This document shows positions 1 through 5,411 of a stretch of 7,518 bases of DNA, one piece after another (positions within the stretch are counted from its first letter, which is position 1; the number at the start of each line of letters is the position of its first letter). Made by a program: the position numbers and the translations under genes. Origin of the DNA: Candidatus Iainarchaeum sp. (GTDB lineage: Archaea; Micrarchaeota; Micrarchaeia; Anstonellales; Bilamarchaeaceae). The notes beneath the pieces were generated by a model that searched no databases, had not been told where the DNA came from, and saw nothing but the letters and a program-made list of their open reading frames with translations. The stretch is taken from positions 1 to 7,518 of the forward strand of contig JAQTMJ010000039.1 in the NCBI GenBank assembly GCA_028714395.1, given 5' to 3'.

Positions 1-574
1 CCAAGGCCAGACTGCCCACGTACGGGCCGTTAGTTCTACGGAAATGCGTTGAGCAACGGTCACGCTTAACACCGGTAGGGAGACCGGTTTCAGGATGCAA
101 TTTATAATGACCGCTCACTCTTGGCAAATCCGGACTAGGGACTAACCTGCTGGAAACTTGAATAACAGTATCATGCCCGTCCCTGGCAAAATGTGCTGAT
201 GTTAAATTCTCGGCTATCAGTCCCATGTTTTTCTCGCCTTTACATTCTCCCGTAGGTAGTATCAGCCGTCCCCTCTTGCGGTCAAGTGGGTAAACTATTT
301 CGTCCCTGAATTTCTTTCCGGGCCTTTCACAGCCGAAAACCGCATTGGTTGCGAACGGCGTGGCATTAGCCAGGGTGTTCTGGTTTCGTTTTGGATCCCT
401 TAGTATCTGATGTGCAACTTCCGGCGGAATCAACTCTAGTTGAATCCCATATTTTCTGTTTTTTACTTCTAAGAACCTCAGCATTTTTCGAAGAGGCAGA
501 CCTGAACCATTCCATGGAGCGCAGAGTACGGCAATTGTTTTTGCCTCTTTGGGTGCGTTAGCGGTTTGAATCAT
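1..574 (-). CDS. Unrecognised protein, N-terminal 191 codons (runs off the left edge)
   Basis: Translating the minus strand from the ATG at 574 gives 191 codons with no stop, so the gene continues beyond position 1. The start is preceded by a good Shine-Dalgarno, GGTGAT at 578-583, five bases or fewer away, and by an AT-rich TATA-like stretch about 50 nt upstream. The protein begins MIQTANAPKEAKTIAVLCAP. It has a short beta-like stretch (TIAVLCAP, 13-20), then a basic region rich in Arg, Lys and Pro, with scattered Cys and His. I see no signal peptide or membrane segment, and I recognise no family. Arginine codons are mixed (10 AGG/AGA, 7 CGN) and leucine includes TTA and CTA, unlike the serine-cluster genes, where AGG dominates. 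A nuclease or virus-like accessory role is possible, but no motif supports it. The open frame and start signals make it a real gene; its function is unknown. Confidence 0.72.
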   Translation of the reverse strand, partial: MIQTANAPKEAKTIAVLCAPWNGSGLPLRKMLRFLEVKNRKYGIQLELIPPEVAHQILRDPKRNQNTLANATPFATNAVFGCERPGKKFRDEIVYPLDRKRGRLILPTGECKGEKNMGLIAENLTSAHFARDGHDTVIQVSSRLVPSPDLPRVSGHYKLHPETGLPTGVKRDRCSTHFRRTNGPYVGSLAL

Positions 575-613
575 TTCATCACCTATTTTCACTCTTTTGC
601 ATTTACTGCTACT

Positions 614-632
614 AAATTTATATTTAAATATT
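614..632. promoter_or_regulatory. AT-rich TATA-like element in the divergent intergenic region
   Basis: This stretch contains the palindrome TATTTAAATA (621-630) inside a longer run of only A and T. It lies about 50 nt upstream of the minus-strand start at 574. That would place transcription start near 600 and leave a short leader carrying the GGTGAT ribosome site. On the plus strand it would start RNA near 650, ahead of the TrmB gene. It is assigned from composition and spacing only. Confidence 0.5.
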
Positions 633-635
633 AGT

Positions 636-651
636 TCACCATTGGTGGTGA
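636..651. promoter_or_regulatory. Candidate operator: overlapping inverted repeats next to the divergent TATA
   Basis: CACCA and TGGTG flank a single T (637-647), and TCACC (636-640) pairs with GGTGA (647-651). The site sits just downstream of the plus-strand TATA-like stretch and beside a gene for a DNA-binding TrmB protein, a common position for an autoregulatory operator. No binding consensus is known to me for this regulator, so this is inference from symmetry and position. Confidence 0.3.
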
Positions 652-656
652 GCAAG

Positions 657-683
657 ATGCGAAGATTTAAATTCCGGCAATGA
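657..683 (+). other. Possible leader peptide ORF (8 codons) ahead of the TrmB gene
   Basis: ATG at 657 opens a short frame reading MRRFKFRQ and ends at TGA 681-683. That stop overlaps an ATG (680-682) in frame with the regulator. GGTGGTG at 644-650 lies a suitable distance upstream as a ribosome site. It could be a translated leader that couples translation to the regulator, or simply chance. Confidence 0.25.
665..672 (+). promoter_or_regulatory. Candidate TATA box for a leaderless TrmB transcript
   Basis: ATTTAAAT is centred at 668.5, which is 26.5 nt before the ATG at 695. This is nearly the spacing seen at the other leaderless-type starts in the window. If used, RNA would begin at the ATG of 695 and would exclude the 657-683 leader frame. 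Confidence 0.35.
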
Positions 684-694
684 GAGAGGAACGC

Positions 695-1465
695 ATGGAA
701 ACTGGGATGCTGAAGGAGGCAGGGCTCACGGACGGGGAAATAAAGGTCTATCTGGCCCTGCTCGAACTGGGGCCTTCCAGCTCAGGGCCGGTGATAGAGA
801 AATCAGGCGTTTCCCGCTCCATAATATACAGGATTCTGGGGAAGCTGGCCCAGAAAGGGCTGGTTGCTTTTGTGGTAAGGGGAAAGACGCGCTATTTCCA
901 GGCAGAGGAGCCGGGCAGGATAATGGAGTATGTTGAGGAGAGGCAGAGGAAGCTCGGGGAAAGCAGGAAAAAGATAGAGGAAGCGCTCCCTTCCCTGCTG
1001 TCGCTGGCGCAGCAGGCCGGGAAGAGAAGCGAGGTGAAGGTGTACCAGGGCTTCAGGGGCATGATGACCGCCCACGAGCTGACGTACCAGAGGCTGAAGA
1101 GGGGAGATGAGTATTTTTACATGAACGTGCCGGTCCAGCCGGAAAATTACCACGCCTATTGGAAGAAAGACCATGTGCGAAGAGTCAGGGCCGGAATAGA
1201 ATGCAAACTCCTTTTTGACCCGACCGTGGAAAAGGACGTACTGAAGAACAGGAACAGGTATAAAGGTTGCGAGGCGAGGTACATGCCGGTCTGGATAAAG
1301 GCGCCGGTGTGGTTCGCAGGCTACAAGGACGTCGCGCTCATACACCTGGTCTCCTCGCAGCCGATAACCATAGAGATAACCAACCAGGAAGTGGCAGATT
1401 CATTCAGGGCTTATTTCGAGGAATTCTGGAGGATGAGCAAGCCGTTTGGGAAAGGGAGAATTTAG
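695..1465 (+). CDS. TrmB-family transcriptional regulator
   Basis: This 256-residue protein has the TrmB layout. An N-terminal winged helix-turn-helix covers about residues 5-70: LTDGEIKVYLALLELG, then a recognition helix around SRSIIYRILGKLAQKGLV, then a basic wing. A charged, coiled-coil-like linker follows (about 73-110), then an effector or dimerisation domain (about 113-256) ending in the family-like stretch ITIEITNQEVADSFRAYFEE. TrmB proteins are cytoplasmic regulators, often of sugar or central carbon genes, and usually dimeric; the ligand here is unknown. The start at 695 is chosen because AGAGG lies five bases upstream and a TATA-like ATTTAAAT lies at leaderless spacing. An in-frame ATG at 680 would add five residues. 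The gene diverges from the unrecognised gene at 574 and may control it or itself through the symmetric site at 636-651. No metabolic target is adjacent on the same strand. Confidence 0.88.
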   Translation: METGMLKEAGLTDGEIKVYLALLELGPSSSGPVIEKSGVSRSIIYRILGKLAQKGLVAFVVRGKTRYFQAEEPGRIMEYVEERQRKLGESRKKIEEALPSLLSLAQQAGKRSEVKVYQGFRGMMTAHELTYQRLKRGDEYFYMNVPVQPENYHAYWKKDHVRRVRAGIECKLLFDPTVEKDVLKNRNRYKGCEARYMPVWIKAPVWFAGYKDVALIHLVSSQPITIEITNQEVADSFRAYFEEFWRMSKPFGKGRI

Positions 1466-1516
1466 AAAAAATTAAAGGCGCGACTTTTGGATAATCATAC
1501 AAATCAGTGGATTTGA

Positions 1517-1556
1517 CGATTGTGTGCACGAGCACTTTATGTGCCGCGCACACTCG
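1517..1556. other. Imperfect hairpin in the convergent gap
   Basis: The paired arms are CGA (1517-1519) with TCG (1554-1556), GTGTGC (1522-1527) with GCACAC (1548-1553), and GCAC (1532-1535) with GTGC (1541-1544). They close a TTTAT loop, with small internal loops between the stems. A further small hairpin, AAATC-AGTG-GATTT, lies just upstream at 1501-1514. These could be the structured 3' end of the TrmB transcript or a small RNA. I found no tRNA, C/D-box or H/ACA signature. Confidence 0.4.
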
Positions 1557-1585
1557 GTTTGTTGATTAAATCAGAAAGGGGTTGT

Positions 1586-1626
1586 TAAAAGGGGCAAGCT
1601 GATAAATAGAATAAATGCCCCTTTTA
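1586..1626. terminator. Bidirectional terminator-like inverted repeat between convergent genes
   Basis: TAAAAGGGGCA (1586-1596) and TGCCCCTTTTA (1616-1626) are a perfect 11-bp inverted repeat around a 19-nt AT-rich loop. Because the arms end in A4 and T4, either strand reads a stem followed by a short T run. The right arm contains the PAC2 stop codon (1624-1626 on the minus strand). This position suits termination of both the TrmB and PAC2 transcripts. Archaeal terminators mainly need the oligo-T, so the stem may instead protect the 3' ends. Confidence 0.6.
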
Positions 1627-2349
1627 TCCGTACATTCCGCCTTCTGGCCCGCCTTTTTTGCCCAGAGCCTTGGATTTTATCGCGCTCTCCTTTGCGCCCT
1701 GCGCGAGCGTCCTGGCTTCCTTCTCCAGTTCAAGCGTGTTTATGGGCACGCTTATTATTTTGGACAATACCTGGAGCGCGTTGGAAGCTGCCTTGGGGTC
1801 AACGAAGTCAGGGCTGGCTTCAGCGAGCACTGCAAGCATGGAATAGCCGGAAAGGCCGCTCACTGCGAGCAACGTTCCGGTAACCCCGGTTGTTGCGCCC
1901 TCCTTTATGCTTTTTCCAAGCTTCTTTGAAACGAATGAATCCACGTTGCTCTGCTCGTTGCCCACGAGATAGACCGCGCTTTCGCTTTCCCTCATGGATA
2001 TGCCGCCCACGGAGATTATGCGGGTGGCCTTGAGTTCGCCCGCGAATTCCATTATCTTGTGCGCCAAGTCGTTGGAAATGGAAACAGGGACCACTATCTC
2101 GCCCATGATGACCATGATGTTCAGGCTTTTGGAAAAGTAGATGCGGACAGGGGGAAGCGGCTTGTAGTTGTGGATTGCCGCAAGGGGCGCGAAATCGTTG
2201 CTGGTCACGTAGCCGACCATCTCGAAGCCGTTCTTTTCCACAAAATAGGCTGTTGCGACACTCCCCACCAGCCCTATCCCGGGAAAGCCCACTATTATGA
2301 GCGGGTTCCTGGTCTCGAAGCTGGCTGTTTTCATTATCTCCACGGTCAT
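1624..2349 (-). CDS. PAC2-family proteasome assembly/activator protein with HbYX tail
   Basis: This 241-residue protein matches the archaeal PAC2 (proteasome assembly chaperone 2) family in length and pattern. A glycine-rich N-terminal signature, IVGFPGIGLVGSVA, lies at about residues 19-32, followed by alternating hydrophobic strands, a second glycine-rich stretch (TTGVTGTLLAVSGLSG) and a basic alpha-helical tail. The last three residues are Met-Tyr-Gly. Hydrophobic-Tyr-any at the extreme C-terminus is the HbYX motif by which proteasome activators and the archaeal homologues PbaA/PbaB dock on the 20S alpha ring. The likely role is cytoplasmic binding to the 20S core as an assembly factor or activator. 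The ATG at 2349 is chosen because it lies 25.5 nt from the centre of the TATA box at 2371-2378. An ATG at 2355 would add two residues, and the longer frame from a TTG at 2406 would run through that box. The gene diverges from the Sec-beta gene. Confidence 0.87.
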   Translation of the reverse strand: MTVEIMKTASFETRNPLIIVGFPGIGLVGSVATAYFVEKNGFEMVGYVTSNDFAPLAAIHNYKPLPPVRIYFSKSLNIMVIMGEIVVPVSISNDLAHKIMEFAGELKATRIISVGGISMRESESAVYLVGNEQSNVDSFVSKKLGKSIKEGATTGVTGTLLAVSGLSGYSMLAVLAEASPDFVDPKAASNALQVLSKIISVPINTLELEKEARTLAQGAKESAIKSKALGKKGGPEGGMYG

Positions 2350-2370
2350 GGGCATATAAAACAAATCAAC

Positions 2371-2378
2371 TTTATAAA
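2371..2378. promoter_or_regulatory. Shared palindromic TATA box for two divergent leaderless genes
   Basis: TTTATAAA is its own reverse complement. Its centre (2374.5) is 25.5 nt from the first base of the Sec-beta ATG (2400) and 25.5 nt from the first base of the PAC2 ATG (2349) on the other strand. Archaeal transcription usually starts about 25 nt from the TATA centre, so both RNAs would begin at their start codons. Neither start has a convincing ribosome site upstream, which agrees with leaderless mRNA. Confidence 0.65.
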
Positions 2379-2399
2379 CATTGGCTGGGAAAACCGGAT

Positions 2400-2561
2400 A
2401 TGGCAAAACAGATGATGATGCCCATGAGCAGCGCCGGCATACTGGGCGTGGGCTCCAACATGGAGCTTGCCGGCATAAAGGTCAGCCCCAAGGTCGTGCT
2501 GGCAGGGGCGCTCATTTTCATAGGCGTAGTGAAAATAGCAGACAAGGTGCTCACGAAGTAG
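2400..2561 (+). CDS. Preprotein translocase Sec61-beta (SecG-like) subunit
   Basis: This 53-residue frame encodes a small membrane protein of the archaeal Sec61-beta type. A Met-rich N-terminus contains PMSSAGI, matching the family's P-x-S-x-A-G motif. Next come G-I-K-V-S-P-K (residues 25-31), the family's conserved G-I-K-x-S-P-K just before the membrane, and then one hydrophobic segment at about 32-46 (VVLAGALIFIGVV). The protein would be tail-anchored, with its N-terminus in the cytoplasm, as the non-essential beta subunit of the SecYEbeta channel. The segment is short and followed by Lys45 and Asp48, so the membrane span is marginal. The central region is shorter than usual. The start codon lies 25.5 nt from the palindromic TATA, and a T7 run follows the stop by six bases. 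The family call rests on motifs in a very short protein. Confidence 0.75.
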   Translation: MAKQMMMPMSSAGILGVGSNMELAGIKVSPKVVLAGALIFIGVVKIADKVLTK

Positions 2562-2567
2562 CCGAGC

Positions 2568-2578
2568 TTTTTTTAAAG
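2568..2578 (+). promoter_or_regulatory. T7 run: Sec-beta terminator that may double as the serK TATA box
   Basis: Seven T residues (2568-2574) begin six bases after the Sec-beta stop, as in an archaeal oligo-T terminator. They run directly into AAAG, giving TTTAAA (2572-2577) centred 24.5 nt before the ATG at 2599. This is the spacing expected of a TATA box for a leaderless transcript. No clear ribosome site precedes 2599, which supports that reading. Confidence 0.45.
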
Positions 2579-2598
2579 TTAACCTGAACAATAGGATT

Positions 2599-3411
2599 AT
2601 GGATGCTTTATTTGAGGACATACTCAAACAGCTCAGGATTTGCGATGTGGGGGCGCTACACAGCCATGAGGAGACTCTACCTAGCAACCTGCTTCGGCTC
2701 AAGGAAGCCATGCTCAACATAGGGCAGCTGGTGGACCCGCTGCTCGTGGACGAGAAAAGCAGGGTGGTGCTCGACGGCAACCACAGGATAAAGGTTCTGA
2801 GCATGATAAAATGCCCCAGAGCGGTCTGCCAGTTCGTGGATTACTCCAGGCAGGACATAAAGGTGGGGACGTGGTTCCCGGTTTCGGAAAAGATTTTGCC
2901 GGAAACCGTGAGAAAGGCGGGTTTTGCGCTCGAAGCTGTGGATTTTGAGGCAGGGCTGAAGGCCCTTGCTTCTAAAAAAGCCCCTTTCATGGTGGCCGGG
3001 AAAAGGGATGGAAAAAGGGAATACAGCCTGGTCCAGCCTGACTCCTATGATTTGGAGGGAATGATGGCCGGGCAGAAAAAAATACTGGAAAAGCTCAACG
3101 GAGGCGAAACCTCGTTCCAGTATTATTCCGATGAGGAGGCTGCCGGATGGGTGGAGAAGGGGAAAACCGTGCTCTACAGGAAGATATACACGAAAGAAGA
3201 GATAGTGGGGCACGCGCTCAAAGGCAAGGTTTTCACTCCGAAATCCACGAGGCATGTGATACCGAACAGGATAATAAGGCTGAACATGAGACTGGGTTGG
3301 CTGCACGAGGGAGAAACCGAAGCCAACGCATACCTGGAACGCATACTCAGGGAGCGCGTGTACAACGGGAACATAAGAAGATACTCTGAGCCGGTCATAG
3401 TAATTTACTGA
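2599..3411 (+). CDS. serK: ParB-fold free L-serine kinase homologue (SerK-like)
   Basis: This 270-residue protein resembles the archaeal serine kinase SerK described from Thermococcus kodakarensis, a ParB/Srx-fold cytoplasmic enzyme converting free L-serine to O-phosphoserine. From memory of that protein, several parts align. His23-Glu24 matches its catalytic His-Glu pair. Asp59-Gly60-Asn61-His62-Arg63 matches its D-G-H-H-R motif, with Asn replacing the first His. A T-W-F/Y-P stretch lies at about 91-94, and a near C-terminal P-K-S-T-R-H-V-I-P lies at 214-222. About 35 extra residues follow (236-270, ending in EPVIVIY), beyond where I recall the known enzyme ending. It is the first gene of a plus-strand cluster with an aminotransferase and SerA, which agrees with work on phosphoserine. 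The start appears leaderless. The alternative is a ParB-like DNA-binding or nuclease protein, but the neighbours and the C-terminal motif argue against it. Confidence 0.74.
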   Translation: MDALFEDILKQLRICDVGALHSHEETLPSNLLRLKEAMLNIGQLVDPLLVDEKSRVVLDGNHRIKVLSMIKCPRAVCQFVDYSRQDIKVGTWFPVSEKILPETVRKAGFALEAVDFEAGLKALASKKAPFMVAGKRDGKREYSLVQPDSYDLEGMMAGQKKILEKLNGGETSFQYYSDEEAAGWVEKGKTVLYRKIYTKEEIVGHALKGKVFTPKSTRHVIPNRIIRLNMRLGWLHEGETEANAYLERILRERVYNGNIRRYSEPVIVIY

Positions 3412-3423
3412 TTATCTGAATTA

Positions 3424-3430
3424 GAGGTGG
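3424..3430 (+). promoter_or_regulatory. Ribosome binding site of the aminotransferase gene
   Basis: GAGGTGG ends four bases before the ATG at 3435, inside the 23-nt gap after the SerK-like stop. A strong internal ribosome site here, against a leaderless start for the first gene, supports one polycistronic message. Confidence 0.6.
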
Positions 3431-3434
3431 AAAA

Positions 3435-4502
3435 ATGGTTTTGCTGGCCCCGGGTCCGGTGCCGGTCCTTGAAGAGATAAGGAAGGCCCAGGCAAAGGAG
3501 ATGATTACGCACAGGTCAAAGGAATTCACAGCACTCTACGGGGATTTGTGCACCAGGCTGAGGAACTATCTGGGAGCCCAGGAAGCTTACGTGATGACCG
3601 GTTCAGGGGCGCTCGGACTGGAAGCGCTCATGGCTAATCTCACATTCAGGAATGAGAAGATGGTTTGCTTCCCTAACGGGGAGTTCGGGGAGAAGCTTGT
3701 GGAGACCGCGAAAATTTATACCAACGCGGATGCTGGGAGCATTGAAGGAGGGAAAGGATGGAACCTGGAAAGGGCAAAGGCGAAGATAGATGGGAGTAAT
3801 GCGCAAGTGCTAAGCATGGTTTACAACGAGACCGGCTATGGGCTGCGGAACCACATAAAGGAAATCTGCAAATATGCGAAAACAAAGGGAATGATTACGA
3901 TTATAGATGGGATTTCCGCATGGCCTGGCACCGAGTTCAACATGAAGGAATTCAATGTAGATGGGTTCGTTACCGGGAGCCAGAAGGGGATTGGAGCGCC
4001 TCCGGGAATGGCGCTCCTGGGCTTGAGCGCTGAAGCTGTTGAACGATTTTCCAAGAGGGAGAGCGTGCCTTCCTATTATATGGATTTGAGGAGACATAAG
4101 AAAAGATATGAGAAGGACCAGCAGACTCCGAACACTCCGGCTATTTCACTCTTCTGGGCGCTCCAGGAGGCGTTCAACGTGCTGGACAAAAACGGGGGGG
4201 TTCCTGCAGCTGTGAACAGGCATGCAGGGGAAGCGGTGTACACTAGGAAGAGACTGAGCGCCATGGGGTTCCGGATTGTTGCAGAGCCTGGCTTTGAATC
4301 CAACACTGTTACCGGATTCGTGTGCAGCAGCCCTGAGCAGGCCAAAACCATAAAAGAGAGGCTGGACAAGGAGTTTGGGTACAAGATTGTGGGATGCAGA
4401 GGCATTTACGTCAACAACGGGCTCAGGATAGCGCACATGGGCAACTTCAAGCATGAGTGGATTGCAGGATGCCTGGATGGAATAGAGAAAATAGTCAGGT
4501 GA
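3435..4502 (+). CDS. Class V PLP aminotransferase, probable phosphoserine aminotransferase
   Basis: This 355-residue fold-type I enzyme belongs to the alanine-glyoxylate/serine aminotransferase group of class V. Visible landmarks are L-A-P-G-P-V-P at the N-terminus and T-G-S-G-A-L-G-L-E-A (55-64) for cofactor phosphate. N-E-T-G (131-134) precedes the substrate loop, and Asp158 in I-I-D-G should contact the pyridine nitrogen. Lys184 in G-S-Q-K-G-I-G is the Schiff-base lysine. A C-terminal G-L-R-I-A-H-M-G carries the carboxylate-binding Arg. The gene starts 23 nt after the SerK-like gene with GAGGTGG as ribosome site, and SerA follows 25 nt later. In that setting the likely reaction is 3-phosphohydroxypyruvate plus an amino donor to O-phosphoserine, or its reverse. 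Sequence class alone would equally allow serine-pyruvate or alanine-glyoxylate transamination, so fold and chemistry are secure while the substrate is inferred from neighbours. Confidence 0.87.
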   Translation: MVLLAPGPVPVLEEIRKAQAKEMITHRSKEFTALYGDLCTRLRNYLGAQEAYVMTGSGALGLEALMANLTFRNEKMVCFPNGEFGEKLVETAKIYTNADAGSIEGGKGWNLERAKAKIDGSNAQVLSMVYNETGYGLRNHIKEICKYAKTKGMITIIDGISAWPGTEFNMKEFNVDGFVTGSQKGIGAPPGMALLGLSAEAVERFSKRESVPSYYMDLRRHKKRYEKDQQTPNTPAISLFWALQEAFNVLDKNGGVPAAVNRHAGEAVYTRKRLSAMGFRIVAEPGFESNTVTGFVCSSPEQAKTIKERLDKEFGYKIVGCRGIYVNNGLRIAHMGNFKHEWIAGCLDGIEKIVR

Positions 4503-4527
4503 AGGATAGGAAAGGGGACGGAGTGCT

Positions 4528-5406
4528 ATGAAAATAGTGATAGCTGACAACATGGAGTCTGAAGTGGTTGAGGAGATAAAGGAGCTTGGGGAAGTTGCTT
4601 ATAAGCCCGCGGATTTGAAGGCTTCGGTTGCGGATGCCGATGCGCTTATCGTGAGGAGCGCGACCCAGGTGAATGCGGAACTGCTTTCGCACGCGAAAAA
4701 ACTTAAAATAGTTGCAAGGGCAGGAGTGGGGCTGGACAATGTGGATGCGAAGGAGTGCGAGAAGAGGGGAATAAAAGTGGTTAATACTCCTGGAGCTCCG
4801 AGCAATGCAGTTGCGGAACTGTGCATCGGGTTCATGATTATGCTGCTCAGGAACGGAGGGAAGGCCCATGCGCAGATGAAGAATAAGGTGTGGGACAAGA
4901 AAAGCCTCACTGGAAGGGAAATAGCTGGGAAAACTTTAGGTGTGATTGGATTCGGGAGGATTGGTGCGCTTGTGGCTGAGAAGGCGCACGGGCTTGGGAT
5001 GGATGTTATTGCCTATGATAGGAGCGAGAAGAAGAGCGCTTTTGCTAAATTTGTAAGTTTGGATGAGCTGTTTGCGAAATCCGATGTGATAAGCCTGCAC
5101 CTTTCTCTTACCGAGGAGAATAGGAACCTGGTGAATGCGCAGAGCATAGGGAAGATGAAGAACGGGGTTTGCATAATAAATACTGCACGCGGCGGGCTTG
5201 TGGACGAGAATGCGTTCTATGAGGCGTGCAAAGCAGGAAAAATTGGAGGAGTTGCGCTTGATGTTTATGAGCCTGAGCCCTATTCTGGGAAACTGCTCGA
5301 ATTGGAGAATGCGATTTTTACCCCGCACATAGGAAGCTCCACAAAAGAGTCGCAGGAACGGATTGGGAAGGAGCTTGTGCAGAGATTGAAGGAGATGCTG
5401 GGCTAA
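4528..5406 (+). CDS. serA: D-3-phosphoglycerate dehydrogenase, short form
   Basis: This 292-residue protein is a D-isomer-specific 2-hydroxyacid dehydrogenase that oxidises 3-phosphoglycerate to 3-phosphohydroxypyruvate with NAD. The substrate-domain motif VRSATQV lies at 42-48 and A-R-A-G-V-G-L-D-N at 63-71. The Rossmann motif GFGRIG lies at 141-146, with Asp164 at the end of the second strand, which favours NAD over NADP. The catalytic set is Arg221 (T-A-R-G-G), Glu250 (in E-P-E-P) and His267 (T-P-H-I-G). The protein stops right after the C-terminal helix, so the ACT and intervening domains of long SerA forms, which carry serine feedback in many bacteria, are absent. It is the last gene of the cluster, 25 nt after the aminotransferase, with GGAG (4520-4523) as ribosome site. 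Other 2-hydroxyacid dehydrogenases share these motifs; the neighbours favour SerA. Confidence 0.9.
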   Translation: MKIVIADNMESEVVEEIKELGEVAYKPADLKASVADADALIVRSATQVNAELLSHAKKLKIVARAGVGLDNVDAKECEKRGIKVVNTPGAPSNAVAELCIGFMIMLLRNGGKAHAQMKNKVWDKKSLTGREIAGKTLGVIGFGRIGALVAEKAHGLGMDVIAYDRSEKKSAFAKFVSLDELFAKSDVISLHLSLTEENRNLVNAQSIGKMKNGVCIINTARGGLVDENAFYEACKAGKIGGVALDVYEPEPYSGKLLELENAIFTPHIGSSTKESQERIGKELVQRLKEMLG

Positions 5407-5411
5407 TTTTT
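5407..5411 (+). terminator. Oligo-T terminator candidate after serA
   Basis: Five T residues directly follow the serA stop codon. A weak imperfect hairpin (5408-5415 with 5443-5450, one wobble pair) overlaps it. The T run alone could end transcription of the serine cluster before the convergent gene at 5545. Confidence 0.35.

Noticed and set aside
803..1345. Minus-strand open frame of 180 codons opposite the TrmB gene
   Set aside because: Its translation is low-complexity and family-less, rich in Leu, His, Pro and Arg, and it lies wholly antisense to a clear TrmB coding region.
1479..1580. tRNA or box C/D or H/ACA RNA in the convergent gap
   Set aside because: There is no GTTCRANNC T-arm on either strand, no RTGATGA/CTGA pair in the right order, and no ACA at the expected distance from the hairpin.
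2350..2406. Longer PAC2 start at a TTG (2406)
   Set aside because: It would translate through the TATA box and overlap the Sec-beta start. Homology begins at about MTVEIMK, and the ATG at 2349 has correct TATA spacing.
2346..2804. Minus-strand open frame of 152 codons across Sec-beta and the SerK start
   Set aside because: It is antisense to two better-supported genes, rich in Ser and Leu, and crosses the shared TATA box.
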